Origin: an uncultured Verrucomicrobiota bacterium
GTDB taxonomy: Bacteria; Verrucomicrobiota; Kiritimatiellia; RFP12; UBA1067
DNA: 9,177 nt
Assembly: GCA_937901395.1 (NCBI GenBank)
Contig: CALCDB010000160.1
Span: forward strand, 1 to 9,177
Direction of reading: 5' to 3'
In this document: one piece after another, positions 1 to 6,365 of the stretch
Position numbering within the stretch: the stretch's first letter is position 1
Layout of the letters: each line of letters begins with the position of its first letter
The notes under the pieces: generated by a model
What the model was told of the DNA's origin: nothing
The model's input: the letters and a program-made list of their open reading frames with translations, nothing else
Databases searched by the model: none
Made by a program: the position numbers and the translations under genes

Positions 1-1
1 G

Positions 2-289
2 TGCAACGGCAACGACGGCGAACTCGGCCGGAACGTGACGATGCTGATGTCGGCCACGGTTTGGCTTATGCGCTCGAAGCGTAAGTTATGCGCGCTGGTT
101 ACGCTCCTGCCAGGCGTATTCATGTGCATGGTGGTCGCTACCTTCATCCTCTGGGCATCGCCGAAAAAGGGACAAGTTTGGGGATGCGCACTATCCTATA
201 ATCTCTCGCTTTGCATTTCGGCGGTGATTACCGTGCTCTTCGTGTTGTTCGTAATCAAGCGCGGGCTTGGGAAGGGAGAAGAGGAATGA
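2..289 (+). CDS. C-terminal fragment of a CstA-like (carbon starvation) membrane transporter
   Basis: The frame is open from the window edge to TGA at 287-289, so the 5' part of the gene lies outside. The visible ~95 residues hold two hydrophobic segments (about the stretch TLLPGVFMCMVVATFILW, and LSLCISAVITVLFVLFVI) and end in a short charged tail, KRGLGKGEEE. The motif TVWLMRSKRK followed by TLLPGVFM resembles the end of CstA/YjiY peptide or pyruvate transporters, where a WL/YL-R-K-K loop precedes a 'L(I/L)PxxFM' helix; that match is from memory. The first ~12 residues fit the family poorly, so the very edge may be low quality or divergent. The stop overlaps the next start by ATGA, which implies co-transcription with the phosphatase/protease gene. 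It could be another multi-pass transporter; only the C-terminus is available. Confidence 0.55.
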   Translation, partial: CNGNDGELGRNVTMLMSATVWLMRSKRKLCALVTLLPGVFMCMVVATFILWASPKKGQVWGCALSYNLSLCISAVITVLFVLFVIKRGLGKGEEE

Positions 290-2136
290 TCGCATTATCG
301 GCTTTTCTCGCTACGCTCGTCATCGCCTCTCCGCACGATCAGGAGCAAGTAGTGCTTTTGCGGAATGCGCAACAAGCCTATCTGCAATCTCCACGCGAGA
401 TCAGATGGCGGCAATTGGATAATAAGGATGATCGCAACCAGCTATTTTTATCTGGAGCCTCGCAAGCACCCGTGAAGCTCGCGTGGGAGAGCGATGCCGC
501 CGATGATGCGGTCTATACCATTACCATATCGCCGGAAGACGGCGTAGCCGACAGCTTCTCGGTAACCAACCGCAAGGATGTATACATCACCAACCTCGAG
601 TTGGGGCGGCGTTACGATTGGAAAGTGACGGATGGCAAGGCGGCGGTATCATCCAGTTTCGTAACGGCGAGCGATGCCCCGCGAATGCTGAGAGCGGATG
701 GCGTTGGAAACTTTCGCGACCTCGGGGGATGGGAAACTGCGGACGGCAAGAAGGTTCGTCAGAATCTCATCTTTCGTTCGGCGGGTCTGCGTTTCAGTTC
801 GCAGACGAGCGGTAGCTTCTTAAAGCGCAAGGTGATGATGGGGCCGCGTCGCATTACTCCGGAAGGCGTCGCCACGCTACGGGACGATTTCAAGATCAAG
901 ACCGATTTGGAGCTACGCACGGCGCAGGAGACGGCTGGTATGGTAGGCAGCGTGTTGGGGGACGACGTGAAGTGGGTGAAGATATCGTTCGCAGCGTATG
1001 AATACATCGACAACGTGATTCGCGGCAAGGAGCCCTTCGCGAAGATATTCAAGGTTTTCGCGGACGAGAAGAACTATCCTATTCTCATGCACTGTTCCGG
1101 CGGACGCGACCGCACGGGGACGCTTGCGTTCTTGCTCAACGGCTTGTTGGGCGTGAAGGAAGAAGACCTTTGTCGCGATTGGGAAACTTCCATATTTTCT
1201 GATCAGGGGCTAAACTTCAATTCTTCCCGAATCGCGGGTCTCATCGCCTACCTTAATTCACTACCCGGCGAGACCTTGAAGGATCGCATTGAGAATTATG
1301 TGCGTTCCTGTGGCGTTACCGATGAGGAGATCGCGGCCTTTCGTGCCATGATGTTGGATGAATCAATCGGCGTTGAGCTTAATGTTCTCAAGGGCAACAA
1401 TATGCCGCTTGTCGAAGCCGAGTTGGATGGCGTAAAATGTACCTTGATACTCGATACTGGCGCTTCGCATACTACCTTCGATAGCGCATTCGTAACGAAC
1501 GCGTTCCCAAGCGCGGTATTGGAGCCAGTTGCCTTAATGGGTAGAACTAATCTCAAGGAAGGCGCGCCATCGCTATTTGGTGCGAAGAAGCTTAAAGTTG
1601 GTGCGATGGAGATTCCCGCGGAAGATGCGATGGCCTTGCCGTTATCGCAATTAAGCGCGATGGTCGGGCGCAGGATTGACGGCATTCTCGGTATGAATCA
1701 TCTCGCGGTGGCGCCATTCGTCCTCTCGTTGTCGGAAGCACGGCTTACTTGGCGGCCAATCGCGGAGATGGTCGCGGGCTTCGATAAAGTCGAGACCGCT
1801 CCGCATGGGGGGCGTTATGATTTGGTGATTACTTTGCCAGATGGCAAGAAGGTTCCGCTATTGATAGATTCGGGCTCGTCTTGGACGTTCGTGGAAGCGA
1901 CGCATTGGCCAGTTGCGCCTTCCGCCGCCGAGCAGCTGAAGGCGGCAGATGTGAATGGCGAGGCGAAGGAGCAGATCAGGCGCGGGGTTCCTCAGCGGGT
2001 GAATTGCGGCATTGATATGGAGCTTTCTCCGATTATCGCTCCGCAGCCAGGGCTCAACCAGATTGGGGCTTCCGATCTCAAGAGATATGATATATTCTTC
2101 AATTTCGGGGAAATAAGAATGAAGGAGGTCAAATGA
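286..2136 (+). CDS. Secreted tyrosine phosphatase fused to a two-motif aspartyl-protease-like domain
   Basis: I chose ATG 286 (616 residues) over the longer GTG-type start at 211. It overlaps the upstream stop as ATGA, is preceded by purine-rich GGGAGAAGAGG, and begins with a short signal-peptide-like stretch, MIALSAFLATLVIA. Domains in order: an Fn3-like beta domain at ~62-129; a Y_phosphatase3-type protein tyrosine phosphatase at ~133-365 with NFRDLGG at 142-148 and the complete P-loop HCSGGRDRTG at 269-278 (nucleophile Cys270, Arg275); then a retropepsin/pepsin-like module at ~368-616 with DTGAS at 390-394, GILGM at 466-470 and a second acid motif DSGSS at 528-532. Two Asp motifs ~138 residues apart suggest a bilobal single-chain protease. 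The export signal implies work outside the cytoplasm. The phosphatase call is strong; protease activity is inferred from motifs only. It overlaps htpX at its end, so the two are probably co-expressed. Substrates are unknown. Confidence 0.85.
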   Translation: MIALSAFLATLVIASPHDQEQVVLLRNAQQAYLQSPREIRWRQLDNKDDRNQLFLSGASQAPVKLAWESDAADDAVYTITISPEDGVADSFSVTNRKDVYITNLELGRRYDWKVTDGKAAVSSSFVTASDAPRMLRADGVGNFRDLGGWETADGKKVRQNLIFRSAGLRFSSQTSGSFLKRKVMMGPRRITPEGVATLRDDFKIKTDLELRTAQETAGMVGSVLGDDVKWVKISFAAYEYIDNVIRGKEPFAKIFKVFADEKNYPILMHCSGGRDRTGTLAFLLNGLLGVKEEDLCRDWETSIFSDQGLNFNSSRIAGLIAYLNSLPGETLKDRIENYVRSCGVTDEEIAAFRAMMLDESIGVELNVLKGNNMPLVEAELDGVKCTLILDTGASHTTFDSAFVTNAFPSAVLEPVALMGRTNLKEGAPSLFGAKKLKVGAMEIPAEDAMALPLSQLSAMVGRRIDGILGMNHLAVAPFVLSLSEARLTWRPIAEMVAGFDKVETAPHGGRYDLVITLPDGKKVPLLIDSGSSWTFVEATHWPVAPSAAEQLKAADVNGEAKEQIRRGVPQRVNCGIDMELSPIIAPQPGLNQIGASDLKRYDIFFNFGEIRMKEVK

Positions 2137-3023
2137 AAAGAGTGCTGTTATTCCTTTTTACCAACATCCTGGTAATGATCACGCTATCGCTGGTGGCGAG
2201 CGTGGTTCTGATGTTCCTGGGCGAGCCGCTGGATAAGTACTTCGGCGTATATTCGCATCTAATCGTTTATGCGTTCGTCTATGGTATCGGCGCGGCGTTG
2301 ATTTCGCTGTTGCTCTCGAAGCCGATTGCGAAGTTCTCGTGCGGGGCGACGGTAATCAATGGCAGCGAGGGGGAGGCGGAGCGTTGGTTGGTGCAGACGG
2401 TAGGCGAGCTCGCCCGCGCCGCCAATATCGCCATGCCGGAAGTGGCGATCTATCCTGGCGCCGCCAATGCATTCGCCACGGGCGCATTCAAGAACCATGC
2501 CTTGGTGGCGGTATCCACCGATATCATGCAGCAGATGACGAAAGAAGAGCTTCGCGCCGTCTTGGGACACGAGATTAGTCACGTAGCCAATGGCGATATG
2601 GTTACCTTGTGCTTATTGCAGGGCGTATTGAACGCTTTCGTGATTATCTTCTCGCGGGTTCTTGCGAATATCGCGGCCAATGCCGGCAATGGCGATCGGC
2701 GGAGCCGTTCGGGTAATTCGGGCGTTTACATTTTGGTGGCGATTGCCACGGAAATCGTCTTCTCCATTCTCGCTTCATTGGTCGTGTTTTGGTTCAGTCG
2801 CAAGCGGGAATATGCGGCGGACGCGGGGTCGGCGCGACTATTGGGCTCGCCATCTTCGATGATAGCCGCCTTGCGACGCTTGGGGAATCTCCAGCCTGGC
2901 GTTTTGCCAGATTCGCTCAAGGCGATGGGCATAGCGGAAGGGAAACGGACTACCTCGATTTGGTCGACCCATCCTTCGATCGAAGATCGCATTTCCGCTT
3001 TGCAATCGCTCACGCGCGGCTGA
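2133..3023 (+). CDS. htpX: HtpX-type M48 membrane zinc metalloprotease
   Basis: The 296-residue length is standard for HtpX, an inner-membrane quality-control protease whose active site faces the cytoplasm. Two N-terminal membrane helices (~5-30 and ~37-58) precede the zinc motif HEISH at 146-150 (His146, Glu147, His150). The third ligand is probably Glu226 in KREYAADAGSARLLG, the normal HtpX arrangement. Two further hydrophobic segments lie at ~155-178 and ~188-212, separated by a polar loop rich in G, N, R and S. The C-terminus carries the family STHPSIEDRI motif. ATG 2133 overlaps the upstream TGA as ATGA and sits 4 bases behind a near-perfect Shine-Dalgarno (AAGGAGGT, 2122-2129), so translation is probably strong and coupled. 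By family knowledge it degrades misfolded membrane proteins, often alongside FtsH. Its pairing with a secreted phosphatase/protease fusion is unusual. Confidence 0.93.
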   Translation: MKRVLLFLFTNILVMITLSLVASVVLMFLGEPLDKYFGVYSHLIVYAFVYGIGAALISLLLSKPIAKFSCGATVINGSEGEAERWLVQTVGELARAANIAMPEVAIYPGAANAFATGAFKNHALVAVSTDIMQQMTKEELRAVLGHEISHVANGDMVTLCLLQGVLNAFVIIFSRVLANIAANAGNGDRRSRSGNSGVYILVAIATEIVFSILASLVVFWFSRKREYAADAGSARLLGSPSSMIAALRRLGNLQPGVLPDSLKAMGIAEGKRTTSIWSTHPSIEDRISALQSLTRG

Positions 3024-3071
3024 AGGGCGAGAAGAATAGTTGGAGAAAATAGAGTTGAAGTCGGGTGAAGC

Positions 3072-4358
3072 ATGAATAACGTAAAGGCACTCTTTCGCAA
3101 AGTGTTTTCGCGTAATCTTTGGCGGAAGATGTCGGACGTCAAGTGGCATTGCATCGTTGTCTTTACTCGGTTTTATCATTGGCGGAATCGCAACCGGGTT
3201 CGGCGGAAAATCGCACGAGGCGAGAAACTTAGAGTCGCTTTTGTAGAGTCGGAGATCGCGAAGTGGAAGACGCAATCGTTATTTGATTTGATGAAGGCCG
3301 ACGAACATTACGAGCCATTCATGTTGATTTGTCGGCGAGATATAGACGAGCTGAAGGGCGAAGGAGAAATCAGAAAAGGGGTAGATGAGGCGCTTGAATA
3401 CTTCAGGGATAAAGGCAATGAATGCATCGACGCTTTGGATATGAATGATTTGGATTTATGCGATCTGCGTAAATATAAGCCCGACATGGTTTTCTATCAA
3501 CAACCTTGGTATGCCAAGGGCGCTGCGAATGTCGCGAAGTATGCGTTGCCATGCTATGTTCCGTATTACGTGGCGAATTATGGCTCTATAGAGTTGGATG
3601 CAAGCCAGCGCATGCATCGGTTTCTCGCATATTATATCATGCAAAATGAAGCTTGGGTGCACGCTTTAACCGATTGGGCGCCTTGGTATTATTATAGTGG
3701 AAAGCATTTGCCATTGGGGCATACGATGCTTGATTATGCATATATGAAGCCGCCCGAAGAGTTCGAAGGACAGTGCGTAATTTATGCGCCGCATTTCTCG
3801 ATTCGAACGGCGACGGTCGATAATATAATCGGCATTTCGACGTTTTTGCATAATGGTATTCAGATTCTCGAATATGCGAAGCGACATCCTGAGATGAATT
3901 GGGTCTTTAAGCCGCATCCTCGCCTTTACAACACCTTGATTAATAATGCGCTCATGAATAAAGAGCAGGTAGATCGTTACTATTCGGAATGGGATGAACT
4001 TGGCATCAAGTGCACGGATGATAATTACATAAACCTCTTTAATCGCGCTACGGTTATGATTACCGATTGCGCATCGTTCTTAACGGAGTTCGGCGTAACT
4101 GGCAAGCCGATAATCCACCTGATTTCTTCGATGGCACGCATAAGCCCAATGAAGCCGTCGCAAGATTTGTTTTCAACATATTATCAAGTGCACAATCTTG
4201 ATGAGATGTATAAAATGTTTGAAATGGTCCTTGAGAGAAAAGAGGATCCGAATAAAAAACTGCGCCAGCTCGCGGTTGGCAAAGCTGGATTGCGTGGACA
4301 ATATGCGGCGAAGAATATTATGGACTTCTTCGACAAGGAGTTTAGGATAAGACGCTGA
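3072..4358 (+). CDS. CDP-glycerol glycerophosphotransferase-like surface-polysaccharide enzyme
   Basis: This 428-residue protein has the layout of TagB/TagF-type GT-B transferases, which add glycerol-phosphate (or a related polyol phosphate) from a CDP-activated donor. Visible landmarks are an N-terminal Rossmann-like start after a basic leader (KLRVAFVESEIAKWKTQSLFDL), KPDMVFYQQPW in the first lobe, APHFSI near residues 239-244, the donor-site block KPHPR at 280-284, and DCASFLTEFGVTGKP from 332, equivalent to the family's 'D(S/C)SS...E...GKP' phosphate-binding segment. There is no signal peptide; the basic N-terminus may hold it at the membrane surface. It starts 48 bases after htpX with a modest Shine-Dalgarno (GGTGAAG) and overlaps the flippase by one base (TGATG). 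Codon use is clearly more AT-rich than in htpX, as is common for exchanged capsule genes. The exact donor and acceptor cannot be told. Confidence 0.8.
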   Translation: MNNVKALFRKVFSRNLWRKMSDVKWHCIVVFTRFYHWRNRNRVRRKIARGEKLRVAFVESEIAKWKTQSLFDLMKADEHYEPFMLICRRDIDELKGEGEIRKGVDEALEYFRDKGNECIDALDMNDLDLCDLRKYKPDMVFYQQPWYAKGAANVAKYALPCYVPYYVANYGSIELDASQRMHRFLAYYIMQNEAWVHALTDWAPWYYYSGKHLPLGHTMLDYAYMKPPEEFEGQCVIYAPHFSIRTATVDNIIGISTFLHNGIQILEYAKRHPEMNWVFKPHPRLYNTLINNALMNKEQVDRYYSEWDELGIKCTDDNYINLFNRATVMITDCASFLTEFGVTGKPIIHLISSMARISPMKPSQDLFSTYYQVHNLDEMYKMFEMVLERKEDPNKKLRQLAVGKAGLRGQYAAKNIMDFFDKEFRIRR

Positions 4359-5800
4359 TGGCTGAATCGCTTAAGAGCAAGACCTTGCATGGCGCATTTT
4401 GGACGCTATTGGAGCGGCTTGGAACGCAATTGGTTGGGGTCGTGGTTTCGATTCTACTCGCGCGGATATTAGCTCCATCCGATTATGGCGTCATTGGGCT
4501 ACTTAGCGTATTTTTAAGCGTTTCGCAAATGTTCATCGATTGCGGTTTTGGCGCGGCGTTAATACGCAAGAAAGATTGTTCGGATATAGAGTTTTCAACG
4601 GTGTTTTGGTTTAATCTCATCGCGGCGATGTTTTTCTATGCGGTTCTATTTTTCGTCGCACCATTTATCGCCAACTATTATCACATGCCAATTCTGGTAA
4701 ATGTTTTGCGGGTAATTGGGCTTACGTTAATAATTCAAGCGCTATATGCGATTCAGGTTACATGGCATACGGTGGCGGTCAATTTTAAGTTACAGGCGAA
4801 AGTCTCGGTTTTGTCGTGCATCTTTAGCGGGATAGTGGGGATTTCGCTTGCTTGTTGCGGCTTTGGCGTATGGGCGCTTGTGGGGCAATCGCTTTCGATG
4901 GCGACATTTTCGGGGCTGCTATATTGGCTACTTTCGGGGTGGCGGCCGCAAGCTGTGTTTTCAAGATTTGCATTTAAGGAACTTTTTGGCTTTAGCTCGA
5001 AGATTGTCGCCTCAAGCTTATTGCACACGATTTACGTAAACATATCGCCCCTCGTTATCGGCCGCAAATATACCACGGTGGATTTGGGGTTCTACTCGCG
5101 TGCGGATAGTCTTGCGGCACTCCCTGGCGGCATTTTCCAAGGCACGCTTGGAAGAGTTATCTTCCCAGTGCTTTCGTCGATCCAAGATGATGATGATCGC
5201 CTCAAGGCGGCGTATAATAAGTATCTCCGATTGATGACATCGCTGGTCGCGCCCTCGATGTTATTATTGGCTGCATGCGCAAAGCCATTGATATTGCTTC
5301 TTGTTGGCGAGAAGTGGCTGCCGTGCGTACCATATTTACAGCTCTTGGCAATGGGGTGGATGATCGATCCAATCGTTTTGGTGAATCTCAATGTGCTTTA
5401 TGTCAAGGGCAGGTCGGATATTGTGCTTAGACTTGAGATTATCAAGAAAATAATTGCGATTGCAATTGTGGTAGTGGCGCTGCAGTATGGAGTGCTTTGG
5501 CTTTGCGTAGGCAGAGTAGTTTATGGGTATATCGCGCTTGCGCTTAATTTGAGGGCGTGTGGACCATTCTTGGGGATGAGCTTTTGGCGGCAGATGCGCG
5601 AAGTGGCGCCAATTTATGTTTGTGCGTTTATGGCTGCGGGGTGCGCGTATGCTCTCGCCAGTTTGCCGGTGTATTCATTCTTCGCATTGATAATCGCCGG
5701 GTTCGCGGGATTAGTAATATATTTGTTCTTAGCATGGATATTGAAATTCGATCTAATCAAAGAGTTGCGTAATATTGACTTTTCCCTGCCCCGAAAGTAA
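4358..5800 (+). CDS. Wzx/PST-family polysaccharide flippase
   Basis: This 480-residue, very hydrophobic protein has about 12-14 predicted membrane helices. The N-terminus has the hallmark pattern of the polysaccharide-export (WzxC/TuaB/AmsL-like) branch of the MOP superfamily: KTLHGAFWTLLERLGTQ, then LLARILAPSDYGVIGL and the loop FIDCGFGAALIRKKD. In known members this flips lipid-linked oligosaccharide repeat units across the inner membrane. The central segment GFYSRADSLAALP followed by a VIFPVLSSIQDD stretch is also typical. The start ATG shares its A with the upstream TGA, so translation is coupled to the glycerophosphotransferase-like gene, and the two together suggest a glycerol-phosphate-containing surface glycan. 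AT-rich codon use matches its upstream partner. The stop codon TAA merges directly into the first unit of the 22-bp repeat array. The family call is firm; the substrate is unknown. Confidence 0.88.
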   Translation: MAESLKSKTLHGAFWTLLERLGTQLVGVVVSILLARILAPSDYGVIGLLSVFLSVSQMFIDCGFGAALIRKKDCSDIEFSTVFWFNLIAAMFFYAVLFFVAPFIANYYHMPILVNVLRVIGLTLIIQALYAIQVTWHTVAVNFKLQAKVSVLSCIFSGIVGISLACCGFGVWALVGQSLSMATFSGLLYWLLSGWRPQAVFSRFAFKELFGFSSKIVASSLLHTIYVNISPLVIGRKYTTVDLGFYSRADSLAALPGGIFQGTLGRVIFPVLSSIQDDDDRLKAAYNKYLRLMTSLVAPSMLLLAACAKPLILLLVGEKWLPCVPYLQLLAMGWMIDPIVLVNLNVLYVKGRSDIVLRLEIIKKIIAIAIVVVALQYGVLWLCVGRVVYGYIALALNLRACGPFLGMSFWRQMREVAPIYVCAFMAAGCAYALASLPVYSFFALIIAGFAGLVIYLFLAWILKFDLIKELRNIDFSLPRK

Positions 5801-6063
5801 TACCGAGACATTGGGCTCACTATAGGGACACTTTGCCTTTTTGATACCGTTACATCACCTTCCCCATACCGTTGCATGGTTCATTCCATACCGTTGCATG
5901 ATTCGTTGCTCCCCGATGCATGAGGCGTTGCATATAGTTGCACGGGTGAGAAATGGCGCCATTTCCGGGTAGAAATGCCGCCATTTGTGTGGTGAAATGG
6001 CGCCATTTCCGGGGTGAAATGCCGCCATTTCTGAGTTGTGCACTTGCTCAATATGAAAAGTGC
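5800..6063. repeat. Twelve-unit 22-bp tandem array, mosaic of 11-bp halves (fading to ~6129)
   Basis: Units begin every 22 bases at 5800, 5822, 5844, 5866, 5888, 5910, 5932, 5954, 5976, 5998, 6020 and 6042 with no slippage. There are two unit types. Type A has left half ATACCGTTGCA (units at 5866 and 5888 agree at 19 of 22 positions; 5844 is close). Type B has left half TGGCGCCATTT or TGCCGCCATTT and right half like CCGGGGTGAAA (units 5954 and 5998 agree at 20 of 22). Unit 5932 is a hybrid: A-like left half (ATATAGTTGCA) and B-like right half (CGGGTGAGAAA). Units 5800 and 5822 are degenerate. After 6063 the sequence is no longer clearly repetitive, but ATG, ATA and ATA still fall in phase at 6064, 6086 and 6108. 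As 22 is not a multiple of 3, reading frames through the array shift every unit and are not genes. Function unknown. Confidence 0.9.
5950..6031. repeat. Four phased 16-bp palindromes, alternating perfect and one-mismatch
   Basis: GAAATGGCGCCATTTC occurs at 5950-5965 and 5994-6009 and is a perfect 16-bp palindrome. Between and after these, at 5972-5987 and 6016-6031, lies the near-copy GAAATGCCGCCATTT(G/C), where one G-to-C change breaks the central dyad. All four are 22 bp apart, about two helical turns, so they would lie on roughly the same face of the DNA. The alternation makes the higher-order unit 44 bp, suggesting growth by duplication of a pair. The palindromes could be protein-binding dyads or small hairpins. 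There is no T-run, so they do not look like terminators. Confidence 0.85.
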
Positions 6064-6142
6064 ATGTTTTTAGCATTATTTCCTCATATTTGAACTATCC
6101 ATTCAACATACGGTCAAGGTAGCCGATTGGGGGTTGAAGAGT
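6064..6142. other. Spacer between repeats, no gene seen
   Basis: This AT-rich stretch has no credible reading frame, promoter or hairpin. The only structure is the faint continuation of the 22-bp phase noted for the array. Confidence 0.5.
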
Positions 6143-6178
6143 GAGATTTAGACAGGATTAACACGATTTACGGGATTG
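6143..6178. repeat. Short 9-bp-period direct repeat (ACAGGATTA type)
   Basis: Three consecutive 9-mers, ACAGGATTA, ACACGATTT and ACGGGATTG (6152-6178), follow a weaker copy, GAGATTTAG (6143-6151). The core GATT recurs every 9 bases. From memory, strings of the ACAGGATTAACAGGATTTACAGG kind are scattered through intergenic DNA of many unrelated bacteria, so this is probably one more copy of a dispersed repeat family. No function can be assigned. Confidence 0.65.
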
Positions 6179-6197
6179 GAGATGTGGGAGAAGAGTT

Positions 6198-6225
6198 ATC
6201 CTCCTACGCCAAGGCTACGGAGGAT
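6198..6225. repeat. Imperfect hairpin, likely a dispersed palindromic repeat
   Basis: The arms ATCCTCC (6198-6204) and GGAGGAT (6219-6225) pair over 7 bp. Inside, TA and GCC pair with GGC and TA around an AA loop, with a C bulge on each side, giving a symmetrical stem. There is no following T-run, so a rho-independent terminator is unlikely. On the + strand it encodes SYAKATEDK in one frame. From memory, this peptide is common in spurious reading frames over dispersed 'CGCCAAGGCTACGG' repeats in several uncultured phyla. Confidence 0.6.
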
Positions 6226-6312
6226 AAAGAAGTTGAAGAGGATAGCCGTGTAGAGGTGGAGAAAGGGAAAAGAGTAACTGGAGCGGTGAATAGATTGTGT
6301 GAAAAGATGCGG

Positions 6313-6342
6313 TTGATTTTGAGATGGTGGGTGTGGTATAAT
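6313..6342 (+). promoter_or_regulatory. Extended -10 sigma70-type promoter for the thi operon
   Basis: TTGATT (6313-6318) and a perfect TATAAT (6337-6342) are separated by 18 bases, with a TGn extension directly before the -10 box. Transcription should begin near 6349, leaving a leader of only ~17 bases before the thiM start. That leader holds the Shine-Dalgarno GAGGAAGAGAGG (6354-6365) and has no room for a TPP riboswitch. The upstream stretch 6226-6312 shows no other feature. Confidence 0.7.
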
Positions 6343-6365
6343 AATCTTCCAACGAGGAAGAGAGG

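Noticed and set aside
211..285. Longer N-terminus for the phosphatase/protease protein
   Set aside because: It would lie inside the transporter gene and bury the signal peptide that begins at 286.
5801..5845. Rho-independent terminator after the flippase gene
   Set aside because: There is a CTTTTTG run near 5838 but only a 3-bp stem (GAG/CTC) can be formed before it, which is too weak.
5800..6063. CRISPR array
   Set aside because: The units are contiguous 22-mers with no unique spacers between constant repeats, and no cas gene is present.
5855..6076. A - strand reading frame of 73 codons with repeated MAAF/MAPF-like peptides
   Set aside because: It is produced by the 22-bp array, whose period shifts frame every unit; it has no ribosome binding site or domain features.
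6064..6365. TPP (THI-box) riboswitch upstream of thiM
   Set aside because: None of the conserved THI-box elements such as CTGAGA followed by ACCCTTTGAACCTG is present, and the predicted leader is only ~17 bases.
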